Assembly: GCF_028640845.1 (NCBI RefSeq)
Contig: NC_080546.1
Location: 76,502,697-76,566,696 of the forward strand
From: Ahaetulla prasina
Lineage: Eukaryota; Chordata; Lepidosauria; Squamata; Colubridae
Reading direction: 5' to 3'
Length of the DNA stretch: 64,000 nt
Shown: one piece after another, positions 1 through 10,521 of the stretch
Position numbering within the stretch: the first letter of the stretch is position 1
How the letters are laid out: each line of letters begins with the position of its first letter
The notes under the pieces: generated by a model
What the model saw: the letters and a program-made list of their open reading frames with translations, nothing else
Database searches by the model: none
Told to the model about the DNA's origin: nothing
Position numbers and translations under genes: made by a program

Positions 1-1040
1 GCTCAGGATTGTCATTGCTAAGGAGTCTGGCCAAATGACATCACACCTTATGATTGCATTACTTAGCCACCGCAATCCCAAATACAAATTGCTGTTTTAA
101 TGTCATTGTGATGTAGCAATATCTTTAAACCATTGTTTTAAGTCTATATAAGATTTAATATCGGTCCTACTTTTGGTGGTAGTTCCAGAATTCAGCAAAT
201 AGGAATGGTTAGAAATAAATGAGTCTGCTTTCACTGGTGTCTTTCTCGTTTTTCTTCATATGCTGAAAGAATAAGAACACGAGAATCAACTAAAATCCAA
301 TCTGAATTGATTTGATACGATTTTGTTATTCAGTTCGAAGAGTATATTCAGTCTCTCAAACCAAATTAAAAGCTTTTATTCAGTATAAATATCTAAACAT
401 ATTCATAAATGTCCTTTGAATAATTCAAATCAACTTGAAGGTATCTAATATTATTTGATGAAATTGGATACAATCATTTTCAAATCAAGATTTTGCACTG
501 AAGCTTTGCACACATCTACACTGATAGATAATTTTTATCAGTTCTTCACATCTTCCACCATAAGATCATTCCATCCCATTTCCCCATTGCATGTCTTGTT
601 TAGCTACATAAAATTTCACCTAATTTTAAATGGTTTTTTCTTCCCATAATATATTTTAATGTATTTTATCCAAAAAATATTATTTTTATTTATATTTTAG
701 TGAGTTTTAAAGAAATACAATTAGCTGATTTAAATATGTGGACCAAGGACTATTCACACATATTTATTCATAAATGGAGAAAAAAACCAACTGAATTATG
801 AATTGACATGATGAATTTATCCGAGAAAGAAAAAGTTGGCAGTAATGCTCTAAATATCTTTAGATGTCTTTATTTCTTCCTCCATCCTAGTTCTCTTCTA
901 TGGCTGAATGCATAAGAAAGGGACAGAAGTTTAACTGTAGCCATCGGCAAGCATTTTTTGGGTCCAAAAATATGCATTCTAAAATGCAGCAAAACATTGG
1001 CTCAAATATTTCAATAGAACAGGAATAAGGGTCATTCTTT
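1..1040. other. AT-rich spacer, nothing recognised
   Basis: AT-rich sequence with no repeat family, RNA gene or convincing reading frame that I recognise. The longest open frame is about 64 codons with low-complexity composition and is not credible as a gene. Confidence 0.6.
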
Positions 1041-1045
1041 ACTTT

Positions 1046-1662
1046 TGTTGTGACTCGTCCTCCCTCCTCTCCTCAGCCGGGCCCCTTCCGTCTCCAACCG
1101 GGCCTGTTATCAGACTCCGAGTCTGATAATGAAGATGAACGGCCTGTCATGCCTCCAGCCCCCAGCCCTGGCCCCATGCCTGGAGAAGATTCCAGGAGTG
1201 AACGGACAAGCCCAATAAATCTCTCTCATACAGCATGTGTTCCTTTGGCTCAGCCGTCAGAGCAGGAAGCCAGCCAGGTATTGGAATTGCTCGGCCTACT
1301 CCTTCTGACCCCTCCCTTTCCCAGACAGCAGATCCAGCTGAAGACAATTCAAAGTGGGAGGATCCTCGCTTCCGGCGATCTGAGAGGCAATGCCAGCAGA
1401 AGGAAAGGAGGGGCAGGCCTGGATAAATGCTGTCATGGAACCACACCCCACAGCCTATATAAAGGACCTGCTTTTGGCATTCCAACCTTGAGTCAAGCAA
1501 AGTCTTATCGAGTTTGCTGATACCGGACCCTATCACTGAACTTGGACTCCTGCCTGCCCTAATAAACCTCGAAGGAACTTGGCAAGCTGCAGAGGCTTCG
1601 TTGCCAAGTCTGTTACGAACGTCCTTGATTCGTTCGTCGGAGGGGGGGGTTGGGACACGACA
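1046..1662 (+). mobile_element. solo LTR (LTR retrotransposon), complete with 5-bp TSD
   Basis: The unit begins TGTTGTGACTCG and ends GACACGACA, so it has the TG...CA ends of an LTR. It is flanked by a perfect 5-bp duplication, acttt, at 1041-1045 and 1663-1667. A TATA-like box (tatataaag) lies near 1456 and a polyadenylation signal (aataaa) at 1561-1566, the order expected of U3-R-U5. The stretch around 1430-1465 resembles the LTRs at 25121 and 30073, which share a run ending in ccacaccccacag before the TATA box, so these are diverged relatives. No internal coding region is attached: LTR-LTR recombination probably removed it. Gypsy versus ERV origin cannot be settled from the LTR alone. ORFs inside it are not genes. 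Confidence 0.85.
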
Positions 1663-1691
1663 ACTTTTTATATACTGGCACATGGTAAAAT

Positions 1692-2000
1692 CAGAGATGG
1701 TATTCAGCAGGTTCTGACCAGTTCTGGAGAACCGGTAGTGGAAATTATGAGTACTTCAGAGAACCATAAATACAACCCCTGACTGGTCCCGTCCCCATCT
1801 ATTCTCTGCCTCCCGGGTCCCAGCTGATCGGGAGGAAATGGGAAATTTGCAGTAACCTTCCCCTGGAGTGGGGAGGGAATGGAGATTTTACAGTATCCTT
1901 CCCCTGCCATACCCACCAAGTCACGCCCACCAAGCCATGCCATGCCGACAAAGCCACGCCCACAGAACCAGTAGTAAAAAAAAATTGAATCCCACCACTG
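1692..2000 (+). mobile_element. non-autonomous hAT element (family N1)
   Basis: Starts cagagatggtattcag and ends gaatcccaccactg, an imperfect terminal inverted repeat of hAT type. The flanking 8-mers, ggtaaaat and ggtcaaac, match at six of eight positions, as expected of an old 8-bp duplication. Other copies are at 37995, 39746 and 47542. The interior carries repeated ccacgcccaccaag motifs. No transposase is present. Confidence 0.75.
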
Positions 2001-2984
2001 GGTCAAACTACATTAAATTACAATGAGTAGAAGCAGTTATCCCTACTATTTTATTGAGGAACTCCTTTGAATTAAGCCATGATTATTTAATGATCTTTAA
2101 AGGCAATCAGACTTAAAGTCTCTTTCTTTCTAAAAATTTGATCCTGGCTTTGCTCGATCGAGTGTTTTTTAAAAAAATCAATTCAATCTTTAACCTATGG
2201 AGGAAGGCAGAAACCTCTCATATTAGTGGCTTGTTTTGGCAGGAAGTATTTATGGCTCTTTTTAGTATATCACACTGAGAAAGATATCTGCTGAGATAGA
2301 CAACCAATAAAACATGAAGTTTACTATCCCGTTATCTGAAAATGTAACCCGTGGAAGAATGATTCTGATTAGCCAACAGTGCAGATAGGTTTATGATGGT
2401 CTATTTTATGAGTGCCTGATAATACAAAATATAATTTGCTTCCTGAAAGAAACCCACAGAAGCATAAATGATGATTGAACTTCATAAGGTTGTCTCAGTA
2501 AATCACATATCCCAACCTGCTTCTTTCAGAAATAAAATCTGCATTTCAGTATAAAAATTTTATTTTGTATTATTATGAATGTAAGTTAATAATTCGCTCC
2601 TGATGTGCTGTGTGTATATCTGCTCAGCAGTGCTTTATTTATATTTCAGTAAATGCTGACATTTAGTAATGAAAGCAATCATCAATTTATTAAGTATAAG
2701 GAACATTACCTTTGGAATCCCTTTTCCTTTTATTTTGCATTATAAGTAGCATAATTACAAAAGCACTATATTTTCTTTACTTTTACTAGCTGTAGCCATC
2801 CCTATCTTCAGGAATGTTTGCTTATTTTGGGGGGAACACTATTCCCACCCCCCATTTTTGAAAGTATTTTTTGATTTAATCCAATTCATCTTTAAGCATG
2901 TTTTTGAATGGATATACCGGTATTTCAGTATATCCATATATTCAATATATAATATATATTCAGTATATAATATGTATTCATATT
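2001..2984. other. AT-rich spacer, nothing recognised
   Basis: No recognised repeat or gene. Positions 2905-2984 are a low-complexity run built from atattcagtatata-like units that abuts the LINE end to the right. Confidence 0.55.
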
Positions 2985-3534
2985 CTGCAACCCAACAAGA
3001 CAGACACAGACTTCAGAGGATAATTAGAACTGCAGAAAAAACAATGGCGACCAACCTGTTTTCCATTGAGGACCTGTATACTGCACGAGTCAAAAAGAGG
3101 GCTCTGAAAATATTTACAGACCCCTCACATCCTGGACATAAATTGTTTCAACTCCTACCCTCAAAATGACGCTATAGAGCACTGTATACCAGATCAACTA
3201 GACACAAGAACAGTTTCTTCCCAAACACCATCACTCTGCTAAACAAATAATTCCCTCAACACTGTCAAACTATTTACTAAATCTGCACTACTATTAATCT
3301 TCTCATCGTTCCCATCATCCATCTCCTTCCACATATGACTGTAACTGTTGCTTGTAGCCTTATGATTTAAATTGATATTGATTGTTTCCTGATTACTTAT
3401 TTGTACCCTGTGACTATCATTGTGTTGTACCTTAGAATTCTTGATGAACATAACTTTTCTTTTATGTACTCTGAGAGTATCTGCACCAAGACAAATTCTT
3501 TGTGTGTCCAATCACACTTGGCCAATAAAAAAAT
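2985..3534 (+). mobile_element. CR1/L3-type LINE 3' end (pentamer-tailed family)
   Basis: A 5'-truncated LINE. Positions 2985-3168 encode the last part of a reverse-transcriptase ORF; recognisable peptides are RLQRIIRTAEKT, FTDPSHPGHKLFQLLPSK and, after a premature stop, a NSFFPN-like piece. The 3' UTR follows and ends in cacttggccaataaaa, then runs straight into the (ATTCT)n array. The same 3' end occurs at 53370-54200 and, inverted, at 54851-55415. This is the LINE type known in colubroid snakes to carry AATAG-like 3' microsatellites; the exact clade name (CR1-L3 or L2-like) is uncertain. Confidence 0.8.
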
Positions 3535-3634
3535 TCTATTCTATTCTATTCTATTCTATTCTATTCTATTCTATTCTATTCTATTCTATTCTATTCTATT
3601 CTATTCCATTCCATTCCATTCCATTCCATTCTAA
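3535..3634 (+). repeat. (ATTCT)n microsatellite seeded by LINE tail
   Basis: About 14 copies of ATTCT followed by about 6 of the variant ATTCC. It begins directly after the LINE polyadenylation-like aataaa. The open frames spanning it are artefacts of the repeat. Confidence 0.95.
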
Positions 3635-3721
3635 TATTCTCTCTCTCTCACACACACACACATATTATGTATATTATAATATTATATATATTATACATAT
3701 ATAATATATATTCAGAATATA
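3635..3721. repeat. compound CT/CA/AT simple repeat
   Basis: Short (TC)n, (AC)n and then tatata-rich runs that continue the low-complexity zone between the pentamer array and the Sauria SINE. Confidence 0.7.
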
Positions 3722-3722
3722 A

Positions 3723-4075
3723 AGGACATGGTGGCTCAGTGGCTAAGACACTGACCTTGTCGATTGAAAGGTTGGCAGTTCAGCGGTTTGAATATCTAGT
3801 GCCGCGTAATGGGGTGAGCTCCCGTTACTTGCCCCAGCTTCTGCCAACCTAGCAGTTCGAAAGCACGTAAAAAATGCAAGTAAAAAAATAGGGACCACCT
3901 TTGGTGGGAAGGTAACAGTGTTCTGTACACCTTTGGCATTTAGTCAGGCCGGCCACATGACCACGGAGACATCTTCAGACAGTGCTGGCTCTTTGGCTTA
4001 GAAACGGAGATGAACACCGCCCCCTAGAGTCGGGAACGACTAGCACATATGTGCGAGGGGAACCTTTACCTTACC
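3723..4075 (+). mobile_element. Sauria SINE (tRNA head, Bov-B-like tail)
   Basis: The 5' end gtggctcagtggctaag is a pol III A box and gcggtttgaat an eroded B box, both from a tRNA head. The conserved body follows (cagcttctgccaacctagcag; gggaccacctttggtggg). The 3' end ggggaacctttaccttacc is the Bov-B-related tail. It is nearly full length, about 350 bp. It is a retroposon and not a tRNA gene. Confidence 0.9.
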
Positions 4076-4482
4076 GGTATTTCAAAAAGTAATAACTAAG
4101 TGAAAGTCAAAAACTAAAGTTTATTTAATTTAACTGAAATGAAATATAGTTTATATTCTCTAGTCATCTTTTTTCCCCTCTCTTTCAAATTAAAGATTAC
4201 AATTTGATAGCCTCAGCCTTTAAAGATAGATCAAACCAGGAAACAGACACCATAAGAATGCTGGTCCCTATACATGCATGAATCCTATTCTCTTTTGAAC
4301 TAATTTTCCTCTTCAGATCCTAAAATTAGCCTAATCAATTATTTTAGATAAGTTAGTGAGAAGTTTGTAAATGTTTCAAATTCTTATGCTTTTCTAACAA
4401 TTTTTCTGCTTCTCTAACAATTTTTAGAAAATCTATATTTACATACATACTTACCCACTCCCCCATCATGTAACCAGGGTAA
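4076..4482. other. AT-rich spacer between two opposed SINEs
   Basis: I recognise nothing here. It separates two Sauria SINEs in opposite orientation, which together make a long interrupted inverted repeat. Confidence 0.5.
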
Positions 4483-4817
4483 GAGCCATATGTGCTAGTC
4501 GTTCCCGACTCTAGGGGGGCAGTGCTCATCTCCATTTCAAAGCCAAAGAGCCAGCGCTGTCCGAAGACGTCTCCGTGGTCATGTGGCCGGCATGACTAAA
4601 TGCTAAAGGTGCACGGAACGCTGTTACCTTCCCAACAAAGGTGGTCCCTATTTTTCTACTTGCATTTTTTACGTGCTTTCAAACTGCTAGGTTGGCAGAA
4701 GCTGGGACAAGTAACGGGAGCTCACCCCATTACGCGGCACTAGGGATTCGAACCGCTGAACTGCTGACCTTTCGATTGACAAGCTCAGCATCTTAGCCAC
4801 TGAGCCACCATGTCCCT
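4483..4817 (-). mobile_element. Sauria SINE, antisense
   Basis: Reads as the complement of the copy at 3723. The tail region (gtgctagtcgttcccgactc) is on the left and the A box (ctgagccaccatgtcc, antisense) on the right. The terminal acctttacc tail is mostly lost. Confidence 0.88.
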
Positions 4818-5985
4818 TATTTTTTAAATTAACATTACAAGGTTCCCAAATACAGTAGAAACAAAGATGGGCAGAATATAGTCATTTCATATAGGCAGAG
4901 AAATATAGCCATAATTTAAAAGCCATTTTTCCATCTTGTTCATTTTAGTTTTTTGAATGATCGAAGTCACAACTTTGCCATTCACAAAGTTTGCAGCCAT
5001 GCTAATAAATCTGGAAGGAGAAATGAATAGGCAGATCACAGTACAAATTCTGTGTGGATTTTCCACCCTTTCCAAATTGCAAGTTCATTTGGAAAATGTA
5101 GGGGAAATGTTGAGGTAACCTTGGTTACAATCCTCCAGTCATGTGTTGCATGACTGTGGCAACTGGAACCTTCAAGGTTTACGCAATTACAACACTTGTA
5201 AAATAAGTGTTAATTCCTTTCTGAAGGTTATTCTAACTACTTATATTAAGGATAATATGATCCTTGTTGCTTGGTTAGTTTTAATTGAAGTTCAGTCTTG
5301 AAAATCATTGCTCAGACCTAATAAGTTTTGTCATAAATCCAGCAATAATCCTGGTTACAGAATAATTATAATAACACATGACTGGTATTTGGTCTTTCAG
5401 GGCTACTCTACTTGTATTTTATTTAATCATTTAATATATCCAATGATTGTATTTTGTGTATATTTGATAAACTTACATTATACTCAGTTGTCTACTGAAT
5501 TTTAAATCAATAATTTAAATACACATGTAACCATCTAGTCCAAAAAGAATGCATGCATGACCGAATAACTTTGTATATCTTTCTTATCTCTTATGATGGT
5601 ATTGAGATTTTTATCTTTTGTTTTTGGTGGGTTTATTTTTATTGAGATTCTTTGCATGATATTTTTAATTAAGCCTAACCCTCTCAGTGCATTTGGGAAA
5701 TAATAGAATGCAAATATAAGCAATCAGTCAGTCATATATCTATTACATTACAATTCAGTTAAAACTTTAAAAGGCTCTTATAGAATAAAATAATTTTAAT
5801 GTGACCATGAAATTCCTAGATTTATCAGAACAATGGCTTTTTTAAAAAAAAAAATAACTTAACCTAAAGTGAAACACGAAACTCAGTCAACAGATCTTTT
5901 AAAAAATTGTCAGAAATGCCATTGACTGGTGCTAATGGTTGATACAGGTTGCTGCCAGCGTACTAGATATCAACCAAGTATCTTG
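4818..5985. other. AT-rich spacer, nothing recognised
   Basis: About 1.2 kb of AT-rich DNA with no family I can identify and no open frame beyond about 65 codons. Confidence 0.55.
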
Positions 5986-5992
5986 TTAAATA

Positions 5993-6780
5993 TATGATGT
6001 TCCGAGTAGCACAGTTTTTTGCAGTTCCGCTGGAGTTATTGCAGGAAGCTGCAATTTATTTTTCTTTTCTTTTCTTTTTTTACATTTTATTAAATATACA
6101 ATTTAAAAACATTAGAGATGGTGCAGCTTGTCTGGTACATACTTTTCTAACACTTTTTCTTTCGTGTAGATTACAATATAACGTCATGCATATTCCATAT
6201 ATACTTTTTGTACATTCTTTCACACTCCAGTTACATACATATTCCTTTCATATCTAGGAAGCTGCAATTTCTTGATGTGTTTTGTAAAATTCTTGGACAT
6301 GGTACCAAGTGCCCTGATGACAATGGGTATCACTGTTACATGTTTCATAGCCGTGTAGTTTCGATGGCCAGGTTGTGATATTTCATGATTTTTTCCAGTT
6401 CTTTTTCTTTGACTCGGCGTCAATAAAACTATACACTTTGACCCCTGACAACCATGATATCTGGCATGTTGTGTTCCAAATGATGATCCATCTATATTCT
6501 AAAATCCCACAAGATCTTTACTGTCTCATTTTGGTAACTTTTTCCACTTTGTGGTCCCATGACTTTTTGGATACAGGTATGTCGTATTTTTTACATAGTG
6601 ACCAGTGGGCTAATTTAGCAACTCGATCATGTCTAGCTTTGTAAACAGTTTGCGAGATTTTGCTGCACTCACATATTAAGTGTGAAGCAATAGCAACATT
6701 GTCATTGCAAAATCAGCAGTTTGGATTGTCAGTGGATTTTTGTATCTTTGCTTTCATGGCGTTAGTTTGTAGTGCTTGTT
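5993..6780 (-). pseudogene. degenerate LINE fragment resembling R4/Dong (restriction-like endonuclease LINE)
   Basis: Read on the minus strand and allowing frameshifts, this encodes a C-terminal segment with a Cys/His cluster (FCNDNVAIASHLICECS), then RHDRVAKLAHWSLCKKYDIPVSK, a segment around VYSFIDAESK, and finally VIPIVIRALGTMSKNF. That order (CCHC-like finger, an R-H-D-x-V-A / H-W-x-L-C-K-K-Y block, then P-I-V-I-x-A-L-G-T) is the layout I know from the tails of LINEs with a restriction-like endonuclease, such as the R4/Dong group. Several stops and shifts show it is dead. It is interrupted by the L1 copy at 6058-6255. The clade call rests on remembered motif patterns. Confidence 0.5.
6058..6255 (-). 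mobile_element. short 5'-truncated L1 copy with 15-bp TSD
   Basis: The left end is a T-rich tract, the antisense poly(A), with attaaatat upstream corresponding to an antisense aataaa. A perfect 15-bp duplication, aggaagctgcaattt, flanks it at 6043-6057 and 6256-6270. Only about 200 bp of 3' end was inserted. The TSD and poly(A) are hallmarks of target-primed reverse transcription; the L1 identity is inferred from these features and from composition. Confidence 0.8.
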
Positions 6781-6799
6781 CTTCTTCTTGTTGTCGTTA

Positions 6800-7715
6800 T
6801 TATTATTATTAAAAAGCAAATCAGATTGCAGTTTCTCCAAAAAAAAATTGTTATCGGTCTGTTTGTAATTGTTATAACTTTAGCAACAGTCCAATTTAAA
6901 ATGATGCCTTCTGGAAAAGATATCTACTTTTCCTAATATTTGTTAATATTCCTAATGGTTATTAGGTCCAGCTGACCTCAGTTTTAAAAAGGGAATGGCA
7001 AAGCAATATATTTCTGAGCCACCTTCAAAAGAGACCTGCACGTCTTACAAAAACCACAATCCAGACCTTATAAGGTTGCTTAATCTCTTGAGTCGCTCAT
7101 GAAAGCTTCAAAACTCTATGCAGTTTTGCCCACGAACATCAAGATTTTACTGTATTTCTTTAACTTTGTTTGGTTTATGCCCACTCACCCTCTATTTAAA
7201 AGAATACATTTTTTTAAACTAAATCTGCGTACGAGCTCCTAATCCTGGGAAATTGCACCAGATTTGTGCTGTTATTGCAATCATTCCATAAGTAGGGTTT
7301 TGTTAGATTTACGGCCACAATAATTAGTTTAGGGCAATGAGCTTCTGGAGAGTGCACTTTAATTAAAATGAATCAAGCAGCAAAAATCATATTACTCTTG
7401 ATATAACATTGATAAAATAACCTTCAGATAGCAATCCTTCTAAGGAATTAACATATTATTTTCAGAACTGCTGCAGTTGTGTAAATCACAGAGACTGCTA
7501 TTCTGTTCAGCTGTGAACCTTCTGGTGACATAATTCTCTTTCAAGTTAAAGTTGATTGTTAGTGAATTAATTGTTATTGTTGCATTTTTCTTAGCACAGA
7601 TTGCAGAGTCAATATAAAACTTAAAACTATTTGTTAGGTAACAGTTTAGGGCAAGGTTAGGTTGTCTCAGTCTTCCATGTGTGTCTTTCTCTACTTTTCT
7701 CCTAAATCTTTCTTC
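6800..7715. other. spacer, nothing recognised
   Basis: A short (ATT)n run near 6797-6811, then AT-rich sequence without an identifiable repeat or gene. Confidence 0.5.
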
Positions 7716-7863
7716 TTCTAATCCCGTGATGGTGAACCTATGGCACGTGTGCCCAAAGTAGCACATGAAGGCATGTCGACAGGCATGCGTGGCCTTCCCC
7801 GTTTGTCTTCCGGGTTTTTGGAACACATGTGCACGTGATGTTTGGCTGTCTGTGTGCGCGGCA

Positions 7864-8180
7864 GTGCCAAAAACTGGTGTGCGCATGCACCTTGGCCAGC
7901 TGATTGTCAGGTGTGCATGTGTGCCAGAACCTGGAAGTTCAGCTTTTCCAGAGTGCAATCCCTTCGCACGCAGGGAAGTGCTGAAAATCGGGTTGCACAT
8001 GCACACTGGCCATCTGATCGTCAGGCTCATATGCATGCTAGAACCCGGAAGTTTGGCTTTCCTAGAGCGCATCACTTCATGCGTACAACAGTGCCGAAAA
8101 CCAGCCTGTGCATGTGCGCTGGCCAGCTGATCTTTGGACGCGCATGCACGCTAGAACCCAGAAGTTCTAGCTTCTGGGCT
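7864..8180 (+). repeat. tandem repeat, three units of about 113 bp
   Basis: Units start at 7864, 7978 and 8091. Each opens with gtgccaaaaactgg-like sequence, continues with a gcgcatgcac-like core and ctggccagctgat, then agaacctggaagtt. The third unit is cut short by the CR1 insertion. Confidence 0.75.
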
Positions 8181-8181
8181 G

Positions 8182-8763
8182 CATAAACAGAGGGATAGAA
8201 TCAAGATCACGTGAAGTGTTAATACCACTTTATAATGCCTTGGTAAGGCCACACTTGGAATATTGCATTCAATTTTGGTCGCCACGATGTAAAAAAGATG
8301 TTGAGACTCTAGAAAGAGTGCAGAGAAGAGCAACAAAGATGATTAGGGGACTGGAGGCTAAAATATATGAAGAACGGTTACAGGAACTCGGTATGCCTAG
8401 TTTAACGAAAAGAAGGACATGGGGAAGACATGATAGCAGTATTCCAATATCTCAGGGGTTGCCACAAAGAAGAGGGAGTCAAACTATTCTCCAAAGCACC
8501 TTAGGGCAGGACAAAAAGCAATGGGTGGAAACTAATCAAGGAGAGAAGCAACTTAGAACTAAGGAGAAATTTCCTGACAGTTAGAACAATCAATAAGTGG
8601 AACAACTTGCCTGCAAAAGTTGTGAATGCACCAACACTGGAAATTTTAAAGAAAATGTTGGATAACCATTTGTCTGAAATGGTGTAGGGTTTCCTGCCTG
8701 GGCAGGGGGTTGGACTAGAAGACCTCTAAGGTCCCTTCCAACTCTATTATGTTATGTTATGTT
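8182..8763 (+). pseudogene. CR1 LINE 3' end (ORF2 C-terminus and 3' UTR)
   Basis: Encodes the post-RT segment of CR1 ORF2, including [20 protein letters not shown] and [16 protein letters not shown], then runs out of frame after about 75 residues. The 3' UTR has the CR1 signature gggtttcctgcctgggcag, gttggactagaagacctc and cccttccaactct. It ends in a short (TTATG)n tail instead of the usual ATTCT-like repeat. The hAT sequence on either side (aagttctagcttctgg and aagttcgacttttctgg) may be a diverged target duplication. Confidence 0.85.
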
Positions 8764-9094
8764 AAGTTCGACTTTTCTGGAGTGTGGCCCTAATGAGCCA
8801 AAAAAGTTCACCATCACTGCGCTAGTCCGTTGCAATGTGTCTTCAGACTTGCAGGGCTATACTACAAAAACGGACATGAAATTAGCTATTATTTAATACA
8901 AGCAGCTATTAAAAGCAATATAGCGGGATGGCACGCATTCCTTTGGGATGGAAAATATAAAACACATAGTTATTTCAAAATACATATATTAAGAAATGTG
9001 ATACTACAAATTTAGTTGAAAATTAAAAAACAGCGCAATACAAAAATACAAATTTGGCTTTCACCGATAGATGCAGTAAAACACCCAAATTTAA

Positions 9095-9353
9095 CAGGGC
9101 CTGTTGTGGCTCAACAGACTAATGCAGTCTGTTATTAACACAGCTGCTTGTAATTACTGCAGGTTCTAGTCCCACCAGGCCCAAGGTTGACTCAGCCTTC
9201 CATCCTTTATAAGGTAGGTAAAATGAGGACCCAGATTGTTGCGGGCAATAAGTTGACTTTGTATATAAATATACAAATAGGATGAAGACTATTGCTAACA
9301 TAGTGTAAGCCACCCTGAGTCTTCAGAGAAGGGTGGGATATAAATGCAAATAA
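9095..9353 (+). mobile_element. tRNA-derived SINE with L2-like 3' tail
   Basis: The head has gtggctcaacagactaatgcag (A-box region) and a worn B box near gcaggttctagtcc. The core is gttgactcagccttccatcc and aaaatgaggacccagattgttg. The tail, gtaagccaccctgagtcttc followed by agagaagggtgggatataaat, matches the 3' end of the L2 LINEs in this window, then a short A-rich end. It lies inside L1-B. Confidence 0.85.
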
Positions 9354-9751
9354 AAAAAACAGAATTAAATAAAATAATAAGATACAGAGATCTAATAGAA
9401 CAACAAGGAAAACTGAAATCAAAACAAGAATTGGAATTGGATCTAAACAGAGATATAGACTGGTCGACATACATATAAATGCAATCTAAATATAAAGAAG
9501 ATACAAAAACTTATGAAATACAAAGAGAACAACATGAATTAGACAAAATTATACTAGGGACAGATGAGAAGGTAATTAGTAAGATATATAAATTTTTATT
9601 GCAATACAAAATGGAAGAGGAGATAGTGAAAAATACAATGATTAAATGGGCATAGAACTTTAATTATACAATAGATTTGGAGAGATGGGAAACAATGTGG
9701 CAAGTAAACTCAAAACTAACATTATCAGTGGCATACAAGGAAAATCAGCTG

Positions 9752-10521
9752 TTAGAAATGTTAAATTCACACAGGCACAGAATCTGAGGGAAAATTTTTA
9801 TAAAATGTTTTATAGATGGCATTTAGATCCTAAGAAATTATCATGTATGTATCCACATATGCAAGCAAAATGTTGGAGATGTAATTGAGACGCTACATAT
9901 TTTCACATTTGGTGGACTTGTAAGGATATAAAGGATATAAAGGCAATAAAAATTTGGTGGATTTTACAAAATGTTTTGAAAAAGAAGATAAAGTTCCTGC
10001 CGCAATTTTTTCTGTTGGGAATTATTACGGACTGTACAGTAATTGAGACTAAATTGATTTTAAATCTAATAACAGCAGCAAGATTACTAATAGGACAATA
10101 CTGGAGGAAAAAAGAAGTACCTACAATAGAAGAATGGATATTGAAAGTTGCCAATTTGGCTGAGATGGCGAAGATATCAGCCTTTTTGAAAGACAATATG
10201 CAAGAAAGATACTTAAAGGAATGGAAAAAATGGATTGACTATATTCAATGTAGGTATCAGACTAAGAGTTATCAGACTGTTTTTGAATGATTATGATGTA
10301 TTATTTTTGATTGTTTTCGGGGGAAGTTAGGAATTGATGATTGTAGGGGTATAATTAAGTTGGGACGAATTTTTTTTAGCATATGTTTGTTTTATTTTTA
10401 ACTATACCTTGTGCTCGTTCCGGGAAGTCGGGGGGGGGAGGGGGGTTGTGAAGGGAGGGGGGAGGGGAGGGGGGGAAAGGGGAAAAAAATTTCTGTAAAA
10501 CTTTTTGAATAAAAAAAAAAA
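9752..10521 (+). mobile_element. 5'-truncated L1 (L1-A) inserted into L1-B, 15-bp TSD
   Basis: Flanked by a perfect 15-bp duplication, aaggaaaatcagctg, at 9737-9751 and 10522-10536. Its left part (ttagaaatgttaaattcacacag) matches the antisense L1 at 60960-61015. It encodes the ORF2 C-terminus, including HIWWTC-like and KFLPQFFLLGIITD segments and ending in EWKKWIDYIQCRYQTK. The 3' UTR contains atgtttgttttatttttaac, a G-rich polypurine run at 10427-10490, aataaa and a 13-base poly(A). Confidence 0.92.

Larger units (their letters stand above)
7724..8819 (+). mobile_element. non-autonomous hAT element (family N2), split by a CR1
   Basis: The left end ccgtgatggtgaaccta and right end aagttcaccatcactg form a hAT-like inverted repeat. 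The flanking 8-mers, ttctaatc and cgctagtc, agree at five of eight positions. The interior is rich in CpG and alternating purine/pyrimidine sequence and carries the 113-bp tandem repeat at 7864-8180. A CR1 inserted at about 8182. Long open frames on both strands here come from the repeat structure; I see no transposase. Confidence 0.7.

Noticed and set aside
1050..1683. 156- and 178-codon ORFs on opposite strands
   Set aside because: Both lie inside the solo LTR defined by TG...CA ends and a 5-bp duplication; GC-rich LTR sequence gives chance ORFs.
3401..3704. Open frames through the ATTCT array
   Set aside because: They consist of FYSIL repeats produced by the pentamer and end in simple sequence; no coding evidence.
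7440..8075. 211-codon minus-strand ORF
   Set aside because: It spans the hAT boundary and the 113-bp tandem repeat, and its repeated residue pattern follows the DNA repeat; no domain is visible.
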